In this document: positions 1 through 6,632 of the stretch, one piece after another | How positions within the stretch are numbered: the first letter of the stretch is position 1 | How the letters are laid out: every line of letters starts with the position of its first letter | NCBI GenBank assembly: GCA_026770585.1 | Contig: MU646326.1 | Coordinates: 1,240,106-1,250,456, forward strand | Length of the DNA: 10,351 nt | Source of the DNA: Baffinella frigidus | Lineage: Eukaryota; Cryptophyceae; Cryptomonadales; Baffinellaceae | Direction: 5' to 3' | The notes under the pieces: generated by a model | What the model saw: only the letters and a program-made list of their open reading frames with translations | Databases searched by the model: none | What the model was told of the DNA's origin: nothing | Program-made: the position numbers and the translations under genes

Positions 1-27
1 GGGGGGGGGGGGGGGGGGGGGGGGGGG
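1..27. other. Poly-G run at window edge
   Basis: The window opens with 27 consecutive G, directly abutting a coding-like stretch. This is more like a contig-end artefact (for example no-signal calls in two-colour sequencing, or gap padding) than biology, although G runs of 8 to 13 do occur elsewhere here. Confidence 0.85.
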
Positions 28-28
28 T

Positions 29-100
29 CACGGCGTCAGCCTTCTCCACACGCTCCCACGAGTCCGGAAGCATCTCGTCCTCCGAGCTGTCCTCCACCAC
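29..100 (-). CDS. Candidate exon, WW-domain-like N-terminal end, cut by window edge
   Basis: Read on the minus strand, 24 codons encode VVEDSSEDEMLPDSWERVEK followed by ADAV, then the sequence runs into the poly-G edge. The LPxxWE pattern after an acidic serine-rich linker is how many WW domains begin (usual consensus LPxGWE); the glycine is serine here and the second tryptophan would lie beyond the edge, so the domain call is only a resemblance. WW domains bind proline-rich peptides. A plausible acceptor, CCTGGCAG, ends at 101 on the minus strand, giving phase 0, which fits the phase-0 donor of the exon at 1243-1115. About 25 of 28 third positions from 112 downward are G or C. A plus-strand serine-rich reading is also open and shares the same wobble positions, so the strand is not certain. 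The gene's function is unknown. Confidence 0.4.
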
Positions 101-110
101 CTGCCAGGCC

Positions 111-286
111 ACAAACGATCTCATCCTGGGTAGTATTTCTGAGAAATACGATCCTGGCAACGAAAATTACTACACACCGGACATTTTCAGTCACGTCCGT
201 GTAGTAATTTTCGTTGCAAATCGAATCGGAGATCCCCGAAATCGTATTTCTCAGAAATACTCGCCGGGATGAGATCAAGTTTGTTG
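111..286. mobile_element. Inverted-repeat element (MITE-like) with long hairpin arms
   Basis: The left arm 111-180 pairs with the reverse complement of 198-286. Shared blocks are GATCTCATCC, AGTATTTCTGAGAAATACGA and CAACGAAAATTACTACAC; the right arm carries about 18 extra bases. AGTATTTCTGAGAAATAC is itself palindromic. There is no coding capacity. The left end lies about 8 bases from the candidate minus-strand acceptor at 101-103. The inner GTGTAGTAATTTTC word recurs in the 85-bp repeats and family X elements further right. Confidence 0.8.
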
Positions 287-777
287 GATACCCATAAGAT
301 CGCGAAAGCAGGCCACACACCGCGCGTGTCAGGATCCCATACACCGCGTTGCGCTCGCCCGCCCAGACAGACCTATTGATGGGAAACAAAGTCAATTTGA
401 ATCACCGTTTTGTGTGATCTTAAGGGTGGAATTTGCTATCTGAGAGACGACATAGATTCAGAGCGTTGCGCTCAACCACAAACCGCGAGTGACAGGATCT
501 CATGTGGAAACAGCTTCAATTGTAAATACATTTTTTGCTATCTTAAGGGTGGGGTGTGTGCCCTGGTAAAGCTATATCGAGGCTAAGATGTCATGGTCCA
601 CCCTTAACATAGCACAACACGGTGTTTAAAACCGGATCGGTTTCCGCATTAGATCCGATGCGACACACCTCGTTGCGCTGAACCGCCGAGACAGACCCCC
701 CCGCGAACCCCGTGCGAGATGCAGCCTGGTCACGGCCTAGCGCTGCCTCAGTCGGGTTGACTGATCGTTTTCACGCC
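287..777. other. Non-coding stretch with small inverted and direct repeats
   Basis: No gene is supported here; it would be intronic if the two minus-strand exons belong together. It contains a small inverted-repeat element (534-552 paired with 598-616, built on TATCTTAAGGGTGG) and a loose extra copy of the GATCTTAAGGGTGG word near 417. GTTGCGCT-containing segments recur near 345, 464 and 673. A block at about 688-736 (CCCGCGAACCCCGTGC, then GCAGCCTGGTCACGG) recurs diverged at about 868-915. Confidence 0.55.
534..616. mobile_element. 83-bp inverted-repeat element
   Basis: The 19-base arm 534-552 pairs with 598-616 with two mismatches; the arm sequence contains GCTAT, TTAAGGGTGG. There is no ORF. 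Size and symmetry fit a very small non-autonomous DNA element or a remnant. Confidence 0.6.
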
Positions 778-819
778 AAAAGTTGACGGATGTGTACCAC
801 AAACCAAAGGAATCAACTT
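778..819 (-). mobile_element. 40-bp palindromic element D, copy 1 (inverted)
   Basis: The reverse complement begins AAGTTGA and ends CCGTCAACTT, with GGTAC and ATCCGTCAAC inside. It matches the copies at 4021-4060 and 8352-8391 in length and plan. It is more diverged than the other two and is directly followed by a perfect hairpin. Confidence 0.65.
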
Positions 820-821
820 CC

Positions 822-844
822 GGTCTCCTCATTTTGAGGAGACC
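822..844. repeat. Perfect 10-bp hairpin
   Basis: GGTCTCCTCA at 822-831 pairs with TGAGGAGACC at 835-844 around a TTT loop. It follows element D copy 1 by two bases. There is no U tract, so it is not a bacterial-type terminator. Confidence 0.75.
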
Positions 845-1114
845 AGATTAACTCAGGCAGAGCTGGGGACCCCCCCGCGAAACCCGTTGCAGAAGAGAGG
901 CAGCCTGGTCATGGCGCGCGGGTTGCGCGCAAAAGCACAGGGTCGAGAGCTGAAGGTGCGACATGTTCCACACCGTTTCACAGCTGAAGATGATGCCCGC
1001 GGAGTTACACATTTGGAATCTCGCACCTTGTGTGATCAAAAAAAATCTCGCTCGCTCTCCCACCCACTCCACCCCACCTCGCTCTCTGCATCACGAGGGG
1101 CGGGCACGCACCAC

Positions 1115-1243
1115 CCACGAGGAGTCGCTGGAAGGCGAGGACGGCCGCGCGATCCGGAACTCGAAAGGCGAGTACGGGTACGGATCAAGGTGCGCGACTG
1201 CCTCCAACAGCTCCGCGTCGTTCCCGACCTGCGCGCAAGCCAT
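1115..1243 (-). CDS. Candidate exon of minus-strand gene (43 codons)
   Basis: Minus-strand reading starts MACAQVGNDAELLEAVAHLD, continues through PYPYSPFEFRIARP and ends in a serine-rich SSPSSDSSW. On the minus strand an excellent acceptor precedes it: a C/T-rich tract followed by TTCTAATCAG, which includes a branch-point-like CTAAT (1244-1266). A donor-like GTGGTG follows at 1114, phase 0. Third positions of the longer reading frame are about 86% G or C, against about 61% for the codon-aligned plus-strand frame, which favours this strand. Splicing to the exon at 100-29 would keep frame across a 1014-base intron. I recognise no domain and do not know the function. The ATG at its 5' end could be a true start, but the good acceptor immediately before it suggests an internal exon. 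Confidence 0.5.
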
Positions 1244-1331
1244 CTGATTAGAAGGAGGGGGGCGGGGCTGAGGAAGCGTTCGTGTCTGGCTATGCCGCCA
1301 CAAACGGGGTGACGCGGGGGTTGGGAGAGAC

Positions 1332-1498
1332 CGGGAGGGGGGGGCGGTCGGGCGTGATGTGCCCGAGGAGCCCAGCGCTGTCCTCCGGGAGCTTGAACAG
1401 TCCGAGCGCCGCGGTCCACCTGCAGGGAGCCACCAGCACGTTCAGACGAGGGCAGCGAACAAAGTCGATAAACTCTCTTCGCCCACCAAGGTCCAGCG
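1332..1498 (-). CDS. Possible upstream exon of the minus-strand gene (ambiguous strand)
   Basis: A minus-strand frame reads LDLGGRREFIDFVRCPRL, later LGLFKLPEDSAGLLGHITPD. It ends at a donor-like CCCG|GTCTCT (minus strand, GT at 1331-1330), in phase 0 with the exon starting at 1243; the implied intron is 88 bases. The codon-aligned plus-strand frame (beginning MPEEPSAVLRELEQSERR at 1359) is equally open and has similar third-position GC, about 75% versus 69%, so coding strand and even coding status remain undecided. Confidence 0.25.
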
Positions 1499-2431
1499 CT
1501 CGTGGCGCGGTGGGGCGCGGTGCGGGGCGCGCGTGGCGGGGGGCGGGACGGGGGCGGACAGCGAGGGGAACGAGGCGGCCGCGTCGGGATCGACGGTGGC
1601 GGTGGAGGCGAGGTGGGACACGACGACTTTGCGCGTTGTTGCAGGTTTGCGCTCCAGAGGAGCTGCTAGCGCAGGGCGCGCCTGAGCCGGGGGGGCAGAG
1701 CCCCCAGGGGAAGGGGAACCGCCGCCGACGCGCGCATCTTCTTCGCCCCGCTGCTTCCCGGCGCCGTGGAGCGCTTCGACGCACTGCCAGGAGCGGAGGA
1801 ATCATTATCCGGCGCCATCCTGCTCAAGCGCAAACTCCCTGGACCGAGGCTAAACTTGCAGGCAGCACCTAGCGAGCATCACGCGGGAGGCGGTGTGCAA
1901 TGTGCGGAGTGTTTCTTGGGGGGGGGGCTCAGCGCCACGCACTCCCTCGCCGCGGTGGGGGCGGGAATTGTGACCTGGGTGCTCTCGCCATTTTTGTCCT
2001 CGCGCTGCTTGCAGTGCACCATTCCGTCCATTGCGCGCTGTCCTCGCACCACTGGAACGTGGGCGCGGCCGACTCTTCGATTTATGTCTGCCTAAGGACC
2101 TCTTCTTCCTGCAAGCCGCCGTCGCACCGCAAGGAAGAGATGCACCTCCCTTTTCCTGTCGTGATTTTCTTTTGCGACCCTCAGTTTTTTTTCTTTTACA
2201 ACGAGTTTTAATTTATCCCGAAGTAGATCAAGCCGAGTCTGGAGCGTGTGTCATTTCCATTGTGGAGCGGAACGAAAAAGAGCGGATGTCCTGGGAAATG
2301 GCATTTTAGCCACTTGGGAGGGCTGGCTCCAGAGGAAGGAGGGGTCGCGCGGACGTCGCGCGTCTCTTGGCACTGGGAGGGGACCGCGTGCGGCTTAATC
2401 GGAGCGGAGGGCGCTCAACGAGGGCGTGACG
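1499..2431. other. GC-rich stretch between candidate divergent genes
   Basis: This very GC-rich stretch (G and C runs, for example 9 to 10 G near 1919) is open in several frames on both strands. One plus-strand segment around 1725-1860 reads like protein (ARIFFAPLLPGAVERFDALP, then GAEESLSGAILLKRKLPG) and its aligned minus frame has stops, so an exon is possible there. A minus-strand segment around 1560-1680 (RKVVVSHLASTATVDPDAAA) also reads like protein. I cannot connect either to the flanking candidates. By position it could hold a shared promoter region for the minus gene to the left and the plus gene starting at 2432; I see no convincing core promoter motif. Confidence 0.35.
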
Positions 2432-2542
2432 ATGGCGACGCTTTCGCCAGAGACCGGTGCTGCATACAAGATGCCGTCGGTTCTCCAGACGACGGTGGTG
2501 ACGCACCCGGACGTGATGGTGGAGCGGCTGAAGCAGCAGCAG
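2432..2542 (+). CDS. Candidate exon 1 of a six-exon plus-strand gene (N-terminus)
   Basis: The 37 codons start MATLSPETGAAYKMPSVLQ and end DVMVERLKQQQ, mostly with G or C in the third position. The ATG is chosen because M-A-T starts the coding-like stretch and the next in-frame ATG (2471-2473) lies inside it. A donor follows the CAG repeat: CAGCAGCAG|GTGCCG at 2543. Removing a C-rich 208-base intron joins it in phase 0 to the exon at 2751. The six exons together (this one, 2751-2825, 3311-3355, 7317-7397, about 8304-8353, 8477-8532) would give about 130 residues: hydrophilic, rich in E, K, R, Q and S, with helical, coiled-coil-like stretches and no signal peptide or membrane segment. The C-terminus is not found in the window. 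I do not recognise the family and give no function. Confidence 0.45.
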
Positions 2543-2750
2543 GTGCCGATCCAGGAGCAGGGGCAGCGCTCTCAGCCTCCACGCACCTGGAACCTGAACC
2601 CTCAACTCGCACGTCCGCACTCACTTCCTCGCACACCGCGCGCCACACCCCAATCCCAGACACGACACCCGCAGTGCGAACCCCGAAACCTACGCGATTC
2701 CCCCGACGCTCAACTCTCGCCCCTCGCCCCCAACCCGCACCCCGAATCAG
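2543..2750 (+). other. Candidate intron 1, C-rich
   Basis: It begins GTGCCG and ends CCCCGAATCAG. The interior is strongly C-rich and G-poor in its second half, like a long pyrimidine-biased 3' region. Both flanking exons are phase 0. An alternative reading runs straight through for a while (VPIQEQGQ), so the donor could lie up to about 40 bases later. Confidence 0.45.
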
Positions 2751-2825
2751 GTGACGATCACGCAGCAGAGCTCTCGCATCTCGGAGCTAGCGGGGATGGT
2801 GCGGGCAGCCAAGCAATCCAGCACG
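2751..2825 (+). CDS. Candidate exon 2 of the plus-strand gene
   Basis: The 25 codons read VTITQQSSRISELAGMVRAA then KQSST; the spacing of I, L, M and V suits an amphipathic helix. The acceptor AATCAG ends at 2750 and a donor-like ACG|GTACCC lies at 2826. Both ends are phase 0. The last four codons are less certain: coding character could end at the AAG at 2811-2813. What follows (2826-3310) has no convincing long exon, though short coding pieces such as 2874 onward (TVAKFAPSAS) cannot be excluded. Confidence 0.4.
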
Positions 2826-3046
2826 GTACCCCCTCCATCCTCACTCTCGGACCGGAGCTGCAGACCGTGGCCAAATTCGCCCCATCCGCTAGTTGGTGTC
2901 TTCCAGGAGGGCTGGCACGGGGCGTGAGAGGGGGGGGTTCACGACTGGACCCCCACTCCCGCTGTCGTTGACTTGACCTCTGCACGACATTCCACCACCC
3001 AACAGTCATCCATCACCGGACATCGACCCCCCCATCGATCCCCAAG

Positions 3047-3088
3047 CCCTCACCCCTCACCCCTCACCCCTAACCCCTAACCCCTAAC
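3047..3088 (+). repeat. Six telomere-like heptamers, CCCTCAC x3 then CCCTAAC x3
   Basis: Perfect heptamer periodicity with one base change halfway. It is followed by CATAACCCCGAAA (3090-3102), a 13-mer that also follows the second heptamer tract at 7300-7312. An internal position inside a candidate intron argues against a real chromosome end. CTAAC is also a good branch-point word, so the tract may serve splicing. Confidence 0.85.
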
Positions 3089-3310
3089 ACATAACCCCGA
3101 AAGCACTCGCACCGCACCACGGCAGGTCATTAGTCAGGATTTCAGGACGCAACGGTTCGTTTCGTGGTACTAAATGAGTGTGCGGTCCCAAGTGAGAGGC
3201 AGCTCCTCGTCCTTTCCACGTCCGATTTGTTACTCCGAATTTCGGATCCAGGTACAAAATTTAAAATAAGACTTGTATCTGAAATCGCGACTTATGACCT
3301 GGCGTGGCAG

Positions 3311-3355
3311 GTGGCAGCGAGCGACAGCCAGAACGAAGACGCGCTGCGGACCAAG
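3311..3355 (+). CDS. Candidate exon 3 of the plus-strand gene (15 codons)
   Basis: VAASDSQNEDALRTK is encoded in a GC-rich island inside AT-richer flanks. The acceptor is GCGTGGCAG (ends 3310), preceded by a branch-point-like CTTATGAC. The donor is AAG|GTCTAG at 3356. It is phase 0 at both ends, and joined to the exon at 7317 it reads as one continuous charged helix. The reading frame is also open for 49 codons upstream from 3164, so the 5' border could differ. A family X element begins nine bases after the donor. Confidence 0.4.
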
Positions 3356-3364
3356 GTCTAGCTC

Positions 3365-3589
3365 CCACTCGAGGCTGGAAGAGGGAGTATATTAAATGTG
3401 GGGTTGTTAAGTTTAGTACCAGTCACGGGCAGGCTTGGTCACGTAGCTCAAGGAATTAGCTCAAGGAATTCCTTGAGCTACGTGACCAAACGCCCCTATT
3501 TGTGTGAAAATTACTATGCACTTCTTTTTTGCCCTTCACTTGTAAAGGAATCTCTGTTTTAAAATAGTCACACTTCTAGCCTCGAGTGG
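3365..3589 (+). mobile_element. Family X TIR element, copy 1 (225 bp)
   Basis: The ends are CCACTCGAGGCTGGAAG and the inverse CTTCTAGCCTCGAGTGG, 16 of 17 matching. The centre holds a hairpin with 23-bp perfect arms (3435-3457 and 3467-3489), which includes a 13-base tandem duplication (TAGCTCAAGGAAT twice). There is no ORF. The copy at 5870-6071 lies in opposite orientation and shares ends, TAGTACCAGTCACGGGCAGG, AATTTTCACACAAA-type sequence and the central hairpin plan. This is a non-autonomous DNA element (MITE); the superfamily is not assigned because no clear target duplication is visible. Confidence 0.85.
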
Positions 3590-3793
3590 TCTGACTGTTC
3601 ATAGGGCAATTTTTGCCCCCGATAAAAGGCTACGGTGGCCTTCCGTGTCGATCTGATCTGACCATTTTGACAAAAAATAATTTTACGTAGAGTTTCTATC
3701 GACTTGTAAGGATTTAAAATTACCATCTTTCGCCGCCGTGCAAACCTTTCCAACGTTCTGGAAGGTTTTCAAACCGATCACGATTTCGTGATT

Positions 3794-3890
3794 AAATAAG
3801 GTCTAAGAATTCACTTAGCAAGCTTGCGACCCCGTAGGGAAACAGTCAACTAGGTTCAAATTGCTCAAACTCCAAGGCCCCCGAAACCTC
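3794..3890 (+). repeat. 97-bp dispersed direct repeat, copy 1
   Basis: Nearly identical, about five mismatches and no gap, to 5175-5271. It contains AGAATTCACTTAGCAAGCTT and CAACTAGGTTCAAATTG. There are no terminal inverted repeats and no ORF. It is probably part of a larger element whose ends I cannot see. Confidence 0.85.
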
Positions 3891-4020
3891 ATTTTAACAA
3901 AATGATAGACTCAGGGTTGGTTGGCTCTGGGAGGCGACACATGAGAGCAGAAGATGCTCTAGGGAGTCACCTACCCACAGTCATATATCACCAAATTTAC
4001 AACGTATACGAAGAAAATCC

Positions 4021-4060
4021 AAGTTGACATGCTGAGTGCGCGGTACAAATCCGTCAACTT
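4021..4060 (+). mobile_element. 40-bp palindromic element D, copy 2
   Basis: AAGTTGAC and GTCAACTT form perfect 8-bp terminal inverted repeats. The right half GCGGTACAAATCCGTCAACT is identical to copy 3 at 8352; overall 35 of 40 bases match that copy, and the identity continues into a TTTGG flank. Confidence 0.75.
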
Positions 4061-4156
4061 TGGAGTGGAACTGACCCCGGGCTCTCCAAACTGGTAAGCC
4101 CAAATAGACTGACACAGCTAGAAGGTGCTTCACCTCGCTCTCCCATCATCTGAAAA

Positions 4157-4300
4157 GCTAACGCCAGCGAGGTACTTAGAGCCTACGGATTGCCTACGGT
4201 AGGAGCCCCCCTCCTACGACTTTTGAAGGCCTTTTTGTTTGAAACGTCGTAGGAGGAGGGGGGGTTCCTACCGTAGGCTAAGGGGTCCGGTGGCGTTAGC
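4157..4300. mobile_element. Family P1 inverted-repeat element (144 bp)
   Basis: The ends are GCTAACGCCA and TGGCGTTAGC. The inner arms carry GCCTACGGTAGGA, CCCCCCTCCTACGAC and their inverses around a loop of about 25 bases at 4222-4246, so nearly the whole element can fold back. There is no ORF. The left arm alone recurs at 4469-4514. Confidence 0.85.
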
Positions 4301-4328
4301 ATTTGGCATGATAGCGTTAGGGACGCTA

Positions 4329-4403
4329 CCACGCCAGAGACTTGGATTGACTTGGTGGCCAAAAGTCAATTCCTCCTCAAGGCAGTGGTTTTCAACAGTC
4401 AAC
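4329..4403 (+). mobile_element. Family Z TIR element, copy 1, right end missing
   Basis: It begins CCACGCCAGAGACTTGG and contains GCCAAAAGTCAATTCC and GGCAGTGGTTTTCAAC. The same order is seen in full copies at 4951-5076 and 5513-5638. Similarity fades after 4403 and no right terminal repeat is found, so it is truncated. Confidence 0.7.
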
Positions 4404-4468
4404 AAGCGTACCCTGGTACCCTGCCCACTCGAACGCGGGAGCGCGCGCAATCCCACATAATGCCAGAA

Positions 4469-4514
4469 GCTAACGCCAGCGGACTCCTTAGCCTACGGTA
4501 GGAACCCCCCCTCC
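4469..4514 (+). mobile_element. Family P1 solo left arm
   Basis: GCTAACGCCAGCGGACTCCT then TAGCCTACGGTAGGAACC matches one arm of the element at 4157-4300. The opposite arm is absent; a tandem array follows. Confidence 0.75.
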
Positions 4515-4528
4515 TCATGATATGTTCT

Positions 4529-5150
4529 GACCGTGCCCCCCCTCCGTGTGCGAAGGTGCTCGGCCTGGAGCGGCAGTAGGCTTTCTTGGCAGAAAAGTGG
4601 GACGGTTATCCTTCTGACCGTGGCTCTCTTCCCTTCTGACCGTTGCTCTCCCCCGTGTGCGAAGGTGCTCGGCCAATTTGTGCACACCAAACCGTGTGAG
4701 GATGTCCGTCCCATTTTCCATTTCCTTTTCTTGCAGAAAGTTGGGGCGGGCTTCCTTCTGACCGTGGCCCTCCTCCGTGTGCGAAGGTGCTCGGCTCGGC
4801 CTGGAGCAGCAGTAGGCTTTCTTGGCAGAAAAGTGGGACGGTTATCCTTCTGGCCGTGGCTCTCTTCCCTTCTGACCGTGCCCCCCCTCCGTGTGCGAAG
4901 GTGCTCGGCCTGGAGCGGCAGTCCGCGGATCAGGTCCCCCCTCCCGCCTTCCACGCCAGATTCTTGGAAGGGGTTGCCAAAAGTCAATTTCCCCTCGAGA
5001 CAGTGGTTTTCAAAAGTCAACAGACACATCCTGTGGTGCTCGAAAAAAATCAACCCCCGCCTCCAATCTGGCATGCCCCCCCCCTCTGGCGGGAGAATTT
5101 TGCCCCCCCTCCGTGTGCGAAGGTGCTCGGCCTGGAGCGGCAGTCCGCGG
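4529..5150 (+). repeat. Tandem array, five copies of a unit of about 115 bp, split by a family Z element
   Basis: The core CCGTGTGCGAAGGTGCTCGG starts at 4544, 4653, 4775, 4889 and 5111. Spacings are 109, 122, 114 and 222; the last is about double because the Z element at 4951-5076 sits inside. Longer shared blocks include TAGGCTTTCTTGGCAGAAAA and GTGGGACGGTTATCCTTCTG. Both strands stay open across much of the array (193 codons on minus, 215 on plus), which is typical of stop-poor repeats, and the repeat is read in different frames, so I do not call a gene. Confidence 0.85.
4951..5076 (+). mobile_element. Family Z TIR element, copy 2, inserted in the tandem array
   Basis: Left end CCACGCCAGATTCTTGG, right end CCAATCTGGCATGCC (inverse, imperfect). 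The interior GCCAAAAGTCAATTTCCCCT and GTGGTTTTCAAAAGTCAAC match the other copies. It lies between array units 4 and 5, so insertion is younger than the array. Confidence 0.8.
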
Positions 5151-5174
5151 AGCAGGTCCCCCCTCCCGCCTTCG

Positions 5175-5271
5175 AAATAGGGCCCAAGAATTCACTTAGC
5201 AAGCTTGCGACCCCGTAGGGAAATAGTCAACTAGGTTCAAATTGCCCAAACTCCAAGGCCCCCGAAACCTC
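5175..5271 (+). repeat. 97-bp dispersed direct repeat, copy 2
   Basis: Pairs with 3794-3890. Here it directly follows the tandem array (CTCCCGCCTTCG) and runs into the first 85-bp repeat W. Confidence 0.85.
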
Positions 5272-5351
5272 CACACGCGGCTATCCGTGCGAACAGAATG
5301 AATGTCACTTGTAAGCGTTTGTGTAATTTCCATATGTTCCCCCCTCCCGCC
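5271..5351 (+). repeat. 85-bp repeat W, copy 1
   Basis: The plan is CACACG, GGCTATCCGTGCGAACA, AATGTCACTTGTAAGCGTTT, GTGT(AGT)AATTTTCATATG and a C-rich tail CCCCCCTCCCGCC. Related copies lie at 5685-5770, 5783-5868 and 6389-6457, with an inverted fragment at 6578-6601. The AGTAATTTTCAC part is shared with family X, so W may be solo ends of X-like elements. Confidence 0.8.
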
Positions 5352-5512
5352 TGCCTTCTTCATCTTCTTTATTACTCTCGATACAGTCCTGAATGAGGCC
5401 CTTGAGCCTTGAGTTAAGTGATACAGAAGGCTATGAGCCTTAATCCCGCCTTCCCCTCTCTGGCGGGAGATCTTTGATCTGGCGGGAAGACTCGAGGGAT
5501 TGTCGAGCATCT

Positions 5513-5638
5513 CCACGCCAGAGTCTTCGAAGGGGTCGCCAAAAGTCAATTCCCCTGCACGGCAGTAGTTTTCAAAAGTCAAAAACCGTGTCCTGACACG
5601 GTTTAAAATAATTAACCCCCTCCTCCACTCTGGCGTGG
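5513..5638 (+). mobile_element. Family Z TIR element, copy 3 (126 bp)
   Basis: The best preserved copy: perfect ends CCACGCCAGAG and CTCTGGCGTGG. The interior carries CCAAAAGTCAATTCCCCT and a perfect hairpin, AAACCGTGTC (5583-5592) with GACACGGTTT (5595-5604). There is no ORF. Confidence 0.85.
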
Positions 5639-5684
5639 CAAGACCCCCTTGCCATCAACCCCCCCCTGCCATCAAGACCCCCCT

Positions 5685-5770
5685 GCGCACGAGGCGATCC
5701 ATGCAAAGAGAATAAATGTCACTTGTAAGCGTTTGTGTAGTAATTTTCATATGCCCCCCCCTCCCGCCTT
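5685..5770 (+). repeat. 85-bp repeat W, copy 2
   Basis: Contains ACTTGTAAGCGTTTGTGTAG and TAATTTTCATATG followed by a C run and CTCCCGCCTT. Preceded by short CCCCCTTGCCATCAA-type duplications at 5643-5684. Confidence 0.8.
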
Positions 5771-5782
5771 CGAGGCTACCAT

Positions 5783-5868
5783 CCACACGAGGCTATCCGT
5801 GCGAACAAAACAAATGTCACTTGTGAGCGTTTGTGTCGTAATTTTCATATGTTCCCCCCTCCCGCCTT
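5783..5868 (+). repeat. 85-bp repeat W, copy 3
   Basis: Contains CACACGAGGCTATCCGTGCG and TTTTCATATGTTCCCCCCTC. It ends next to the left end of the inverted family X element at 5870. Confidence 0.8.
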
Positions 5869-5869
5869 G

Positions 5870-6071
5870 CCACTCGAGGCTAGAAGTGTGACTATTTTTA
5901 AACAGTCATTCTTTTACAAGTGAAGAAGTGTGTAGTAATTTTCACACAAACAGGGGCGTTTGGTCATGTTGCTCAAGTTATAACTTGAGCAACGTGACCA
6001 AGCCTGCCCGTGACTGGTACTAAATTTTACAACCCTACATTTAAAATACCCCCTCTTCCAGCCTCGAGTGG
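5870..6071 (-). mobile_element. Family X TIR element, copy 2 (202 bp, inverted)
   Basis: The ends are CCACTCGAGGCTAGAAG and CTTCCAGCCTCGAGTGG; orientation is opposite to the copy at 3365-3589. The central hairpin has 21-bp arms (5960-5980 and 5981-6001). Several stem positions differ from copy 1 on both sides at once, keeping pairing. It is 23 bases shorter than copy 1. Confidence 0.85.
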
Positions 6072-6176
6072 TCTCCCCTCTGGCGGGAGGCTTTTGATCT
6101 TAATTCAGACGAGGGGGTAAGGAAATGGAGTTGTGGAATCACTCGCGTGAACGCGTGTGAGGCTCACAACTTAATT

Positions 6177-6337
6177 GGGTAACGGACTGAAATCCGGGTA
6201 GTCAGGCCTACGGTATTGCCTACGGTAGGCCGTAAGGCTCCTAGGACCTAATGTTTCAGAGGACCCCCCCTAGGCCCCTACGGCCTACCGTAGGCAATAC
6301 CGTAGGCTTAACTACCCGGTTTTCAGGACGTTAGCCT
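6177..6337. mobile_element. Family P2 inverted-repeat element (161 bp)
   Basis: Arms of about 58 bases fold back: GGTAACGGACTGAAA, CCGGGTAGT, then CCTACGGTATTGCCTACGGT and AGGCCGTA, against the inverse at about 6277-6337. The loop is the GGCTCCTAGG...CCCCCCCTAGG region. There is no ORF. Diverged or partial copies lie at 8691-8806 and 9757-9842. Confidence 0.85.
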
Positions 6338-6388
6338 ATGAATCCGGCGGGAGAGTTTTTAGGGATTGTCAAGCATCAAGACACCCCT

Positions 6389-6530
6389 GCACACGAGGCT
6401 ATCCGTACGAACAGAATGAATGTCACTTGTAAGCGTATGTGTAGTAATTTTCACATGTCTGGTCACGTGCTTTGCGGGCGCCACGTGACCAATTCTCCTC
6501 ATAAAATTTAAAATAGACATTTAAAACCGA
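6389..6530 (+). mobile_element. Repeat W copy 4 continuing into a family X-like hairpin
   Basis: The W part (6389-6457) runs through AGTAATTTTCACATG into GGTCACGTG (6461-6469) and CACGTGACC (6482-6490), a perfect 9-bp hairpin, followed by ATAAAATTTAAAATAGAC. The order is the same as in family X (AGTAATTTTCAC, GGTCACGT hairpin, AAATTTTA). This connects W repeats to family X; the right terminus is unclear. Confidence 0.65.
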
Positions 6531-6577
6531 AAAACGGGCGCCTCTGCCTACAAAACACTACAATTGACTTTTATTAT

Positions 6578-6601
6578 GTTCGCATGGATAGCCTCGTGTG
6601 G
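6578..6601 (-). repeat. Inverted fragment of repeat W
   Basis: The reverse complement reads CACACGAGGCTATCCATGCG then AAC, the opening of repeat W. Confidence 0.7.
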
Positions 6602-6632
6602 CTGCCTTCCTCGGTCCGCTCCCCTTAGTCGA

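Larger units (their letters stand above)
3590..4156. other. AT-rich intronic stretch without gene
   Basis: No coding region is supported. It holds a 16-base hairpin (ATCACGA at 3778-3784 with TCGTGAT at 3787-3793), the first copy of a 97-base dispersed repeat (3794-3890) and element D copy 2 (4021-4060). A 61-codon minus-strand ORF at 3568-3753 overlaps the X element end and has no gene-like codon bias. Confidence 0.6.

Noticed and set aside
822-844. Rho-independent terminator
   Set aside because: Perfect hairpin but no following T run and no bacterial gene context.
1290-1805. 171-codon minus-strand and 196-codon plus-strand ORFs as complete genes
   Set aside because: Length reflects high GC, not coding. 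Both contain arginine- and proline-rich low-complexity stretches. Only sub-segments look protein-like and are listed as ambiguous exons.
2031-2309. 92-codon plus-strand ORF ending ESGACVISIVERNEKERMSW
   Set aside because: The last part reads like protein but lacks the G/C third-position bias of the other exons, and I cannot join it to a neighbour in phase.
3047-3088. True chromosome end
   Set aside because: The tract has only six units and candidate exons and elements continue on both sides.
4493-5074. 193-codon minus-strand ORF and 215-codon plus-strand ORF over the same interval
   Set aside because: Both strands are open because the tandem unit contains few stop triplets; the unit is read in different frames along each ORF, and a transposon lies inside. 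No protein-like constraint is visible.
5271-5868. CRISPR-like array of repeats W
   Set aside because: Three copies with irregular spacing, no constant spacer length, related to transposable elements in an apparently eukaryotic sequence, no cas genes.
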